Shown one piece after another: positions 50,601-59,300 of a stretch of DNA of 64,000 nucleotides. Both the position numbers and the translations under genes were made by a program. The DNA lies in assembly GCA_965277775.1 (NCBI GenBank), contig OZ255843.1:1054001-1118000 (forward strand), given 5' to 3'. The notes beneath the pieces were generated by a model that saw nothing but the letters and a program-made list of their open reading frames with translations, had not been told where the DNA came from and did no database searches. This DNA comes from G965195345 sp965277775 (lineage in GTDB: Bacteria > Pseudomonadota > Gammaproteobacteria > CAKMZV01). The first letter of the stretch is position 1; each line of letters begins with the position of its first letter.

Positions 50601-53013
50601 AACAGGCACAGCGACCTTGACAATTCAACTCGACGATCTGGACCGCCACGAATCGACGCAACAAACCGTGGTTGTTAGCGTTAACACAGAGAACGTAGCG
50701 CCCATGTTAACACGATCCGACCAAGGCCTTCAAAACCTTGTTGTTCATGGCGGTCGTCTTTATGCCAATTCTATGCTATCGACAGCATCGGTCAATCCGT
50801 ACTTGACAGAAGCCAGCGCACTGGGTGGCCATTTGATCAACCTCAATACGGTTGAAGAATTAAATTTTATACGTTCTAGTGGTCTAACCTCGGATAATGC
50901 TTGGTTTGGTTTGATTTTACGGCAGCTAGAATTTCCAGGTTTGTTATCTTGGGAAACAAATGACAGCACCATTGCTTATGGATTTGCCACTGGCAATGGT
51001 GTAAGCAATCTCAGGGTCCATCCTGGTCATTTTGCCCTAGACTGGTCCTCCCCGTCTGGGCTGTTTGCCAATAGAGGAATCACCCGACCGTCCGTGTTTA
51101 ATGCGATAATTTATACCAATCCAAGCAATACGTTTGTCTTATTCGGAGATCGAGGTGATACATCACCTCGAGTTGGACTTTATGAATTTCCTCAAGGCTT
51201 GCCCCACGCGCGCGCCATAACAATTCCATTATTTGCTGGATCAAGCGCAACCGTACGCTTTACGGGTATGGTTTTAACCGGTGATGCAATAACCAGAGCT
51301 CATTGGAGTACATCCGCATCAACTGGTACGGCGATTATTAACACTGTTTCTCAAAGTTCAGGCATTCAAACGGTGGATTTGGTTTACACCGCTCCTGCAA
51401 ATTATACAGGACAACCGTCAGTTTCCATCAATCTACAAGTGAATGGTTTGGTCACGGCCTCTACAGTTGTATTTAACATTACTAGGCCACCAACGCTTTC
51501 AGTTAATGTTGCTGGCATTAAGACCCTTGATTTTAATTGGGGTTCAGTCAATGGTGCAACCCATTTTCGCTTGGAGAGCAATCCCGATGGAAACTCAGGT
51601 TTTACGAGCTTGAGCACCACTGGCATCGTTATTACACCTAATAGCACCAACATCACTCAACAAAGTGCACAAGGCTTGGTAGCACTACATCGTTACATCC
51701 CTAATGTGACTAACCCACAGTATGCAGTGAGAACTTGTTTTCCAACAAGGTGTGAAGCCTCATTTACGCATAACATCGTACATGTAACCAATTCTACGCT
51801 GAACGATATGATTGGTAGAATACAGAGGGCTGGAACTGGTGTCGGTACTGCAGTTGATCTGTTTGGTTGGGCTTTGGATATGAGCGGTGGTGGTAATAGC
51901 TTTGTCGTCGGAGCAAGTTCTTATGATGCTCCGGGCTTTACCGATGATGGAGCCGCCTATGTATTTACCCGCAAGGGTAGTACATGGTCACAACAACAGT
52001 TCCTCCAAGTGCCTGGGTCTCATCACAGCAGCAACGATCGTTTTGGCGGATCTGTCAGCATAAGCGCTAATGGCAATACGGTTGCCGTGGGAGCTACTGG
52101 TGATGATGGGCAATCCAGTAGCGACAATGTCAATGAAGGCGCAGTTTACATATACGGCCCTAATTCCAATGGTTCCGCTTGGATACGATTAACAGACATA
52201 AGAGCAGGCAATAGGCAAGCTGGCGATGTATTTGGCGGTTCTGTCAGTTTAAGCGATGATGGCCAAACCCTTGCTGTGGGCGCTCTTGGTGAGGATGACA
52301 ATGGTTCTAATTCAGGAGCGGTCTATATTTTCACCCGCACTAATTCGACTGTTTGGGTTCAACAAAAGTTTATTAAATCACCAAGTGTGCTAGCAGGAGA
52401 GAATTTTGGTCAGGTTGTGGCATTAAGTGGAGACGGCAACACCCTTGCCGTGGGAGCACCAGCTAGGCAGCGTAGGACAGGTGCGGCGTATATATTCCGC
52501 CGCAGTGGTGGCGCTTGGTCGAATCAAGGCGGCCTTATTAGAGGATCAAACACAGTAACTGACGATTACTTTGGCACCGCAATCAGTCTAAGCACTAATG
52601 GCAATACCCTTGCCGTGGGGGCGGACGGAAAAGACAGGGCAACTGGTGCTGCCTATGTGTTCCGTTACAATGGGACTACTTGGGCACAACAAGCGTTCAT
52701 TAGAGCATCAAATACGGAGAGTGGCGATTTTTTTGGCAGATCAGTCAGCCTGAGCGGTGATGGCAATCTACTTGCCGTGTCGGCAATTGGTGAAGATGGC
52801 TCAAACTATGGGATTGGAGGCGCAAATAATAATTCTCTTGGGGATTCAGGCGCCGCCTATGTGTTTGAATTTGGAACCACATGGGTTCAGCGCGCCTATG
52901 TCAAAGCCAGTAATCCTGCGGGACGTCAATTTTTTGGTCGTGTTTTGAGTTTAAGCAACGATGGTAATACTTTGCTTGTGGGTCCAAACACAAATGCTGT
53001 TTACTTATATTAA
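44638..53013 (+). CDS. Giant surface lipoprotein D: Ig/cadherin-like repeats, three C-type-lectin-like domains, seven-bladed FG-GAP propeller
   Basis: About 2,791 residues from the ATG at 44638, which matches the MYKLF start of the paralogues. An in-frame ATG at 44740 would give a standard 27-residue signal. The lipobox LLTAC has its Cys at 62, followed by a Gly-rich linker. Four repeats of about 90 residues (TLTVLNNSYSL, NASGRTTITITAINGSL) span about 84-440. Cadherin-like repeats follow (VFGGFSPITIG, VQEDFANSIVVRTTITDAD). C-type-lectin-like domains lie at about 962-1124, 1354-1510 and 2031-2192 (GGHLVNINTVEELNFLRSS, SALYEFPQGL). A fibronectin-like segment at about 2290-2378 (KTLDFNWGSVNGATHFRL) precedes seven FG-GAP blades ending NAVYLY. 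The C-type-lectin assignment rests on the GGHLxxINTxEE core and flanking Trp/Gly pattern. It is probably a very large outer-membrane adhesin or recognition protein; the ligand is unknown. Confidence 0.9.
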   Translation: MYKLFYSNATQCFISLFSQRHAFSLFNSAFTGKLMRVSKMMNWRTLSTISTAVMLSTLLTACGGGGGGGGTSGGDGGSTPNTTPTLTVLNNSYSLTVGSRVPITIATAANADRITVTQSNPGVVTITTSNARVSISNIANASGRTTITITAINGSLSSLPQVVVVEVIRLNPNTTPTLTVLNSSYSLTVGSRVPITIATAANADRITVTQSDPSVINITTSNARVNISNITNANGRTTITITAFNGSLSSLPQMVVVEVTSSTPMLTVLSNSRNLIENFSGPIAIATATNTGQIIVTQSNPGVVNITTSNARVSISSLPNEIGRTTITITAINGSLSSLPQVVVVEVIRLPNTTPTLSVLINSYDLQEDFADINIATAVNADRIIVTQSQAGVVNITTSISNVRLSSLPNANGRTNLTITAFNGSLRSSDEVVVVRVSPVNDSPTITLSTDSITVFGGFSPITIGTIITDVDHNDNFSYTIQDANPGVVRAMASPNAIILNAITGVSGTTTITVRSSADPLGAIATRTISVVVVNSSPVVTVSTNLILVQEDFANSIVVRTTITDADPGTLSITVTSSTSSIVNAVVSAPINNVRTITFTPMSNANGQTTITVQATDVGGKTASSEIVVAVTAVNDLPTLSVSNNSISRTGVFTPITIRTTASDVEDGVLSFDVQESTTGVIGVSTTTNSIILSAIRGGSGQTTLTVSVVDSLGSTALQTITVNITIVISGSAPVLKVTTTRFSLQEDFSFPVHLRTIETDADGDRLTFFLTSTTYLVDAQISSLSSDRRTITLTSVANAHGTATLTLQTADPGGLVDSTEIVVVVTPVSDPVTLSLSTSSLSISAIGNQIYRNVQSININHVDNEAIMAQIQVTSSNSRLFSANPTPVVSFTTNALTTATTLTSAAHTAQLYFSIAPNQFGTATLTVQLTNLTYSETTEQTLVVQAFQEDLPPAIIRENTNLRNLVINDGHLYANSTITSQAITPFLAQASALGGHLVNINTVEELNFLRSSGLETHEAWYGLVLPKLDFPGELFWRTNNSTLAYGFVSTSANTTGDVSVYPGVYPLAWYSAGGLIANRPSSVPPTLNWTIYNYTVDRSFLLGDSGDTRLRSALYEFPQGLTATPNQPVVVTAGVPVTVRLTGYDLNGDSISIADWSTTSTVGSHSITHVSATTGIQTVDFSFRPPFGFNGDITINVTLTVNGQTTTIPLRFLTVTPTFKLPTNHITLTENSSQTIRHQLTITNISIPALAGTTRTEDLEWQFVGVGSSFFSNQPELEISFSTNTIMRTASIGSVPQTAQLYFSIIPDQSGAKTILIQLTDRARSIRSVLQTLTVQVNPVAEPPTIVQASPNLQNLVVHGGHLYANSATPSQAITPFLAQARALGGHLANINTEDELTFLQSGAGGISISETWIGRVLPQRHFPGELFWVTNDSTIAYGYASTDNLIIYPGHYRLRWAASGALRANRTGSASTLFNWTVYSPSQGFFLLDDIGDRSRYALYEFPQGLPVTPIQTDVTSTVTVRLTGFDLDGDAITAADWSASVATGAVNLRPVSQANGVQTMDLVYTAPTSFLGQTIVVVTLNVNGLSTSKDILFTVRDALPIIVLSTNAVLVDEDFTDFFIAATATDRGVSGTLPLTVRASNAGIMNISTSTNGFQFSGAPDFNGLVTLTVQTTDPIGQISSAIVVVTVQPTPDTPTINVTTNNITAINGFSPISIGVTAQDVDHVAIPLPFTVQTSTSGLVRITTAANTIVLNSIPGATGQTTLTIRTIDGTGRTATQTIVVNVVIILSGNAPTLATSTGLIYVQEDFSTPVSIQVNGRDSDNQIVTLSLSSSSYLVNAVIASPTTGRGRVDSTITLTSVSDLHGTATLTVIATDEGGRSTTQETVVVVTPVVETNAISFTVSTSAITLSAIGNQLNRNIQSINILNPGDLNLRTQFTVTSSGSSIFSTNPAPVVSFTPNALTTSLMLSSPMHTAQLYFSIAPNQTGTATLTIQLDDLDRHESTQQTVVVSVNTENVAPMLTRSDQGLQNLVVHGGRLYANSMLSTASVNPYLTEASALGGHLINLNTVEELNFIRSSGLTSDNAWFGLILRQLEFPGLLSWETNDSTIAYGFATGNGVSNLRVHPGHFALDWSSPSGLFANRGITRPSVFNAIIYTNPSNTFVLFGDRGDTSPRVGLYEFPQGLPHARAITIPLFAGSSATVRFTGMVLTGDAITRAHWSTSASTGTAIINTVSQSSGIQTVDLVYTAPANYTGQPSVSINLQVNGLVTASTVVFNITRPPTLSVNVAGIKTLDFNWGSVNGATHFRLESNPDGNSGFTSLSTTGIVITPNSTNITQQSAQGLVALHRYIPNVTNPQYAVRTCFPTRCEASFTHNIVHVTNSTLNDMIGRIQRAGTGVGTAVDLFGWALDMSGGGNSFVVGASSYDAPGFTDDGAAYVFTRKGSTWSQQQFLQVPGSHHSSNDRFGGSVSISANGNTVAVGATGDDGQSSSDNVNEGAVYIYGPNSNGSAWIRLTDIRAGNRQAGDVFGGSVSLSDDGQTLAVGALGEDDNGSNSGAVYIFTRTNSTVWVQQKFIKSPSVLAGENFGQVVALSGDGNTLAVGAPARQRRTGAAYIFRRSGGAWSNQGGLIRGSNTVTDDYFGTAISLSTNGNTLAVGADGKDRATGAAYVFRYNGTTWAQQAFIRASNTESGDFFGRSVSLSGDGNLLAVSAIGEDGSNYGIGGANNNSLGDSGAAYVFEFGTTWVQRAYVKASNPAGRQFFGRVLSLSNDGNTLLVGPNTNAVYLY
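44887..45960 (+). repeat. Four tandem ~270-bp repeats at the N-terminal end of gene D
   Basis: Four units of about 89-93 codons, each beginning LTVLxxSxxL and ending VVVVEV, follow the Gly-rich linker. Gene E has six such units in the same place; units two and three of D are almost identical to units four and five of E. Confidence 0.85.
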
Positions 53014-53218
53014 TTTTCCCTTCCGTCCAATAGGATTCAATGGTGATCAAGCGAATATCCAGAATTGATTGCGACGGATAAACTGTTCTGGTCCACTGCA
53101 AATGGTTTAGTGCGTTGATGCTCATCAGAATGATTTAACAAAACCGTTGTTCGGTCATATCATCCAAAGTTAAAATCTTTGTTGAGAATGGGCGTCTTAA
53201 GAACCACCATTTCATCAT

Positions 53219-54085
53219 TCATGCTTCACCTTGAGACAATTCATGAACAAGCATGGCATGTTTGCGAATCAAACCCCACCTATACCCACCTAAGTGTCCA
53301 TTTTTTTGAATGACTCTGTGGCAAGGTATAACAAAGGCCAATGGATTCGCGCCGATCGCCGTTCCAATAGCACGAGCCCCTTTGGGTCTATCGATGGCCT
53401 GCGCAAGTTGACTGTAGCTACATAATTGACCTTGGGGGATATTTAACAATGCACGCCAAACCATTATTTGAAAATTGGTGCCTTTAACCAATAACGACAG
53501 CGGCTGGGTTGAAGCCGATGCATTTAAATCGAATAACCGTGCCACATAAGCGGCTGTTGTTCGTTGATTTAACTTGATGGTAGCCGCTTGCCACTGATAC
53601 TGTAAATTTTCTATGTATGAATTGGTGGCGGCTATGTCATCTAAAAAAGTCAACTGACAAATGCCTCTCTCAGTGACTGCAATGAATACCGTACCGAAAG
53701 GACTGGTGTGCACGCCGTATTCAATGTTTAAGCGCCACCCTTGTTCCTTAAATTCTTTCGGCGTCACTGCGTTGAGTTGAACAAAATGGTCGTATAGCCG
53801 AGAAGCACTGGACAAACCAAGCTGATACGAAGCCTCCATAACAGGACAATGAACGTCGGTGAGTAGGGTTTTTGCTTGCTCTAAGGTCAAAATTTGCAAG
53901 AACTTTTTAGGTGTAACACCCGACCAGCGCCTAAACAGGCGTTGAAAATGAAACGGACTTAAATGAACACTGTTAGCAATGTCTGCCAATGAGGGTTGCT
54001 GATGGATATGCGCTCGAATATAACCAATGGCAGAAGCGATTCGATCGTATGCCTCTGGGTGCTTTAACTTTTCATCTTTAAACAT
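53219..54085 (-). CDS. Ada-like protein: AraC-type regulator fused to O6-alkylguanine-DNA methyltransferase
   Basis: A 288-residue two-domain protein. Residues about 10-112 form an AraC-family double helix-turn-helix (PSLADIANSVHLSPFHFQRL, RRWSGVTPKKFLQ). Residues about 120-285 form a suicidal methyltransferase with the acceptor Cys255 in VIPCHRVIQ and the Asn-binding YSQLAQAIDRPKGARAIGTA segment. The N-terminal zinc domain that senses methyl phosphotriesters in full Ada is absent, so how it would be activated is unclear. It repairs alkylated guanine and may regulate repair genes. It is downstream of the DMT transporter on the same strand (50-base gap). Confidence 0.92.
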   Translation of the reverse strand: MFKDEKLKHPEAYDRIASAIGYIRAHIHQQPSLADIANSVHLSPFHFQRLFRRWSGVTPKKFLQILTLEQAKTLLTDVHCPVMEASYQLGLSSASRLYDHFVQLNAVTPKEFKEQGWRLNIEYGVHTSPFGTVFIAVTERGICQLTFLDDIAATNSYIENLQYQWQAATIKLNQRTTAAYVARLFDLNASASTQPLSLLVKGTNFQIMVWRALLNIPQGQLCSYSQLAQAIDRPKGARAIGTAIGANPLAFVIPCHRVIQKNGHLGGYRWGLIRKHAMLVHELSQGEA

Positions 54086-54135
54086 GCCGTTATTTTACGT
54101 CTTGCTTCAGACGCTTAACCACCCGAATCTTGCGC

Positions 54136-55044
54136 TTATTCAATATTTTTTCGTTGCGCTCTTATCACCATAAAAACGCCCAATAACGATAATACCAGCC
54201 CCCATAAAGCACTGAGTTCTAATCGCTCATCAAAGATCATATAGCCCTCTATGGCAACCAATGCTGGTGTGAGGTAAAACAGTGACGTCACAGAAGCTGT
54301 CGCGCTATGTTTGAGTAACAGCAGAAACAGTAAAACAGCGCCAATTGACAGCACAAATACTAACCAAACCATGGCAAAAACAACTTGTCCATTCCATTCT
54401 ATGTGCCCGTCCTCAATAGCATATGCCACAACAAACATGCACACGCTGGCAGAAAAATATTGAATGACCGTGGCCGGAATGAGCGCCATGTTTTTGCCAT
54501 AGTGTTTTTGATAAACAGTGCCGATGGTGATGCCGAGTAAACTCAAAAAGACCAGACCAACCAGCCCCAAATCAAGCGTGGTCGTACGAGTACTATCCCA
54601 CAGCGACTGCCACGCTGGATAAAGCACAACGACAATACCTAAAAAACCAATGGTTAAACCGAACCATTGGTTTTTGGTTAATGATTCTCGCAAAAATATG
54701 ACAGCAAAAATAGCCGTTAATAGGGGTTGTAGCCCAACAATGAGCGCTGTCAGCGCAATGGGAAAGCCTTGTCTAACCACATAGAATACACAACCAAGAT
54801 AGACGCCATGAATCAGCAATCCAATCATGCTGGCGTGTGCCAAACCACTCGCTTGCTTTGGAAAAGGTTGCTTTAGCAACAGAGCCAGAGGCATTAAAAT
54901 GAGCGCGACAATAAAAAGCCGAATCGATAGAAATGTCAAAGGATCCGCATAGGGCGCAGATAACCGTGCACCAATAAAACCTGTGCTCCATAAAATCACG
55001 AATACCGCGGGCGCACATCGAAGTAAAAAGGATTGATTTAGCAC
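54136..55044 (-). CDS. EamA/DMT-family inner-membrane transporter
   Basis: A 302-residue protein with ten predicted membrane helices arranged as two EamA repeats, opening AVFVILWSTGFIGARLSAPY and including GLLIHGVYLGCVFYVVRQG and ALVAIEGYMIFDERL. The family exports amino acids or metabolites; the substrate here is unknown. It starts five bases after the end of a truncated membrane gene, implying that the two were originally co-transcribed. Confidence 0.92.
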   Translation of the reverse strand: MLNQSFLLRCAPAVFVILWSTGFIGARLSAPYADPLTFLSIRLFIVALILMPLALLLKQPFPKQASGLAHASMIGLLIHGVYLGCVFYVVRQGFPIALTALIVGLQPLLTAIFAVIFLRESLTKNQWFGLTIGFLGIVVVLYPAWQSLWDSTRTTTLDLGLVGLVFLSLLGITIGTVYQKHYGKNMALIPATVIQYFSASVCMFVVAYAIEDGHIEWNGQVVFAMVWLVFVLSIGAVLLFLLLLKHSATASVTSLFYLTPALVAIEGYMIFDERLELSALWGLVLSLLGVFMVIRAQRKNIE

Positions 55045-55049
55045 GTTTG

Positions 55050-55199
55050 TTATAACAACTGAACGCCCTGATAAAGAAGATAAGAGGCAAAAAACGCCAA
55101 TACGTTAAAATAACTCAACTTATCCTTGGCTATTTTGGCGCCTTGACGACCGATCATCCCCCACATATAAATGCCGAGCAAAAACAAAGGAATGCCCAC
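55050..55199 (-). pseudogene. 3' fragment of a small membrane-protein gene, cut by lipoprotein sequence
   Basis: The last ~50 codons of an unidentified membrane protein remain: GIPLFLLGIYMWGMIGRQG, then AKIAKDKLSYFNVLAFFASY and LLYQGVQLL before the TAA at 55050-55052. At about 55200 the sequence changes abruptly to antisense lipoprotein-family DNA; the longer frame that continues to 55304 is therefore a chimera. The 5' part of the gene is not elsewhere in the window. Confidence 0.6.
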
Positions 55200-56054
55200 C
55201 GAGGAAGGCGCTTTATCTTTCAGTATCTCAACGGGGCAGGGCGTTGTGAACACAATAATTACGGCCTCAAGTTTGACCATAATCCGATTGGGCATAAATG
55301 CCACTTAGGTTCTGTTGACCCTGAAAACAACCAATTAGACGGATTAACAACTTCTACCATAGTTACCGTCCTTCCTACACCCATGTTTTGTGTAACGACT
55401 GGCATTAAGACCCTAGATTTTGCTTGGAGTGCCGTCTCTGCTACGAGCTATTATCAATTGCGAAGCAATCCAGATGGCAGTTCTGGTTATGTGGACTTGA
55501 GTACAACGGGCATGGTGGTTAGTCCGAATAGTACCAATATTAGGCAAACCACAGCGCAAGACCTGGTATCCTTATGACTAAACATACTGGCCGATCCACA
55601 CAACGGGGTGTATCCCTGTAATGGTGCATCTTGTGCGATTTCTATTGGCAACATGACGACTTTAACCTGAGCACAACTGAACAATATGGTTGGTCGTTTA
55701 CAATCAAGTAGCAGTGAGTCAGGTGATCAATTTGACAATTCAATAAGCTTGAGCGGTGATGGCAATACCCTTGCCGTTGGGGCACCGAATGAGAGAAGTG
55801 CCTTAGATGCATGGGCCATGTATGTATTCCGTCGCAATGGTGGTATGTGGTCACAACAAGCGCATATCAAATCATTAAATTTAAGTAATGATGATGATTT
55901 TGGAAACGCTGTGAGCTTAGGCTGTTCTGGTGGCACACTTGCTATGGTTTCATTTATAAACTCTAGTAAACCCAGCGCCGTTTACTTGTATTTATTTCGT
56001 CCTCCCACTCATCTCACAGATGATGCCGAGTATGTTCGAATGGTTGGCAATTAA
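55200..56054 (+). pseudogene. Lipoprotein paralogue P3, 3' fragment
   Basis: The sequence matches P2 from about 42360 onward. It contains LSFSISTGQGVV with later stops, an intact fibronectin-like stretch (GIKTLDFAWSAVSATSYYQL, SGYVDLSTTGMVVS), a stop after DLVSL, blade 1 (MVGRLQSSSSESGDQFDNSI) and then a jump to the last blade. The family terminus VYLY is followed by TTT instead of a stop (TAA lost by one base), so the frame reads on to 56054. It is clearly non-functional. It is followed by a spacer homologous to that between P2 and D. Confidence 0.85.
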
Positions 56055-56310
56055 GCCATTTTGGGTAATCATTTGTTTTCAACAGCTGGGTAATTTGAGC
56101 ATAATTTGAACAACGGCACCACCCAAATATTACCAACCAAACCTACGCACTGTCGCAAGTAAAAGAGCCATTTTAGCGACTCCGTTGATTGCGAGAAAAA
56201 GAGCAAATACAACCAACATTTAAAACAGATCTTTAATAGAATAGTTGGTATAACTTGTGAATTGTAATAAATTTTCAACTTCAATAGCCTATTTAACAGT
56301 TAGAACCGAT

Positions 56311-59300
56311 ATGTATAAGTTATATTCAAGCAATTCAACTCAATGTTTTATCATTCTTTTTTCCCGAGGGCACGCTCTCAGCCTATTTATTTCTGCATTC
56401 ATGGGTGAACTAATGCGCGTATCCAAGATGGTGAATCGGCGCGCGCTGAGTACCATTAGCACAACAATAGTGCTCTCAGCGCTATTGACTGCTTGTAGTG
56501 GTGGTGGCGGTACCAGCGGTGGTGATGGTGGAAGCACCCCAAATACAACGCCCTCACTGACAGTATTGAGCAATAGCCGTAGCCTCACACAGAATTTTTC
56601 GGGTCCTATAAACATTGCCACTGCAACCAATGCAAGCCAAATAACAGTTACTCAGTCAAATCCTGGGATGGTCACCATCACCACCTCAAACGCCAGTGTC
56701 AGTATTTCTAACATAGCTAATGCAAGTGGCCGAACCACCATAACCATAACCGCCTTTAATGGTTCACTAAGTTCACTGCCTCAAGTGGTGGTGATAGAGG
56801 TCACGCCTGCTATACCCCCCACACTGACAGTATTGAGCAATAGCCGTAACCTCACACAGAATTTTTCGGATACTATAGCCATTGCCACTGCAACCAATGC
56901 GGACCGAATTACGGTCACTCAGTCAGATCCTAGTGTGATCACCATCACCACCTCAAACGCCAGTGTCAGTATTTCTAACATAGCTAATGCAAGTGGCCGA
57001 ACCACCATAACCATAACCGCCTTTAATGGTTCACTAAGTTCACTGCCTCAAGTGGTGGTGATAGAGGTCACGCCTGCTATACCCCCCACACTGACAGTAT
57101 TGAGCAATAGCCGTAGCCTCACACAGAATTTTTCGGGTCCTATAAACATTGCCACTGCAACCAATGCAAGCCAAATAACAGTTACTCAGTCAAATCCTGG
57201 AGTGGTCACCATCACCACCTCAAACGCTCGTGTCAGTATTTCTAACATAGCTAATGCAAGTGGCCGAACCACCATAACCATAACCGCCTTTAATGGTTCA
57301 CTGAGCTCTTCTCCTCAAGTGGTCGTGGTAGAGGTAATACGACTTAACCCAAATACAACGCCCACGCTGACGGTTTTGAACAGTAGCTATTCCCTCACAG
57401 TGGGATCTAGAGTTCCGATAACCATTGCCACAGCTGCGAATGCGGACCGAATAACGGTCACTCAGTCAGATCCTAGTGTGATCAACATCACCACCTCAAA
57501 CGCTCGTGTCAATATTTCTAACATAACTAATGCAAATGGGCGAACCACTATAACCATAACCGCCTTTAATGGTTCACTAAGTTCACTGCCTCAAATGGTG
57601 GTGGTAGAGGTAACTTCTTCTACACCCATGCTGACGGTTTTGAGCAATAGCCGTAATCTAATAGAGAATTTTTCGGGTCCTATAGCCATTGCCACTGCAA
57701 CCAATACAGGCCAAATAATAGTCATTCAGTCAAATCCTGGGGTGGTCAATATCACCACCTCAAACGCTCGTGTCAGTATTTCCAGCCTGCCCAATGAAAT
57801 TGGGCGAACCACCATAACCATAACCGCCTTTAATGGTTCACTGAGCTCTTCTCCTCAAGTGGTCGTGGTAGAGGTAACACGCCTTAACCCAATTACGACG
57901 CCCACACTGTCAGTTTTGATCAATAGCTATGACCTGCAAGAGGATTTTGCAGACATTATCATTGCTACAGCAATCAATGCCGACCGAACAATGGTTACTC
58001 AATCCCAAGCCGGAGTGGTCAACATCACAACTTCAGCCTCAAATGTCCGTTTATCCAGCCTGCTTAATGTCAGTGGGCGAACCAATTTAACCATAACCGC
58101 CTTTAATGGTTCACTGCGTTCGTCTAATGAAATAGTGGTGGTGAACGTATCAGCCGTCAATGACCCACCAACAATATCGCTCTCAACCGACAGTATCACA
58201 GTCTTCGGTGGATTTTCGCCGATCACCATTGGCACGACCATCACTGATGCTGATCATAACGGCAATTTTAGCTACACCATCCAAGACGCTAACCCAGGGG
58301 TGGTCAGAGCAATGGCTTCACCTAACGCCATCATATTGAATGCTATTACTGGCGTTTCAGGTACAACCACCATAACGGTCAGATCATCAGCTGACCCTTT
58401 AGGTGCAATAGCGACCAGAACAATATCGGTTGTTGTGGTTAATTCTTCCCCTGTACTGAATGTTTCTACCAGTCTTATCCTCGTGCAAGAAGACTTTACC
58501 AATTCCATAGTCGTCAGAGCCACTGTCACGGATGCCGAACCTGGTACATTGAGCATCACAGTGACATCCTCCACCAGTATTGTCAATGCTGTTGTTTCAC
58601 CACCAATCAACAACGTGAGAAACATTACCTTAACGCCAGTTGCTCATGCCAATGGACGAACCACTATTACCGTCCAGACAACAGATGTCGGTGGCAAAAC
58701 CGCTTCTTCTGAGTTTGTCGTGGCGGTTACGGCTGTCAATGACCTGCCAACCCTGTCCGTCTCAAACAATAGCATTTCAAGAACGGGGGTTTTTACGCCC
58801 ATCACCATTCGCACGACAGCAAGTGATGTTGAAGATGGCGTTTTATCCTTTGATGTGCAAGAATCCGCCACTGGGGTAATCAGAGTATCCACAACGACCA
58901 ATTCGATTATCTTAAGTGCTATTGCTGGCGGTTCAGGTCAAACCACCTTAACGGTCCGTGTCGTTGACAGTTTGGGTTCTACAGCCTTGCAAACAATCGC
59001 TGTTGATGTCACCATAATAAGCAGTGGATCAACACCTGTACTGCAGGTTACGACGACCCGCATCAGCCTTCAAGAAGATTTTGGTGCGCCTTTTGTCATC
59101 GATACCATTGAAACAGATGATGATGGTGATAGATTAACCTTTTCTTTAACATCAACAACCTATTTAGTCGATGCACAAATTTCGTCATTAAGCAGCGACA
59201 GGAGAACCATTACTCTAACGCCAGTTGCTCATGCTCATGGCACATCAACTTTGTTCGTCCAAACGGCCGACCCAGGTGGTCTTGTAGATTCTACAGAAAT

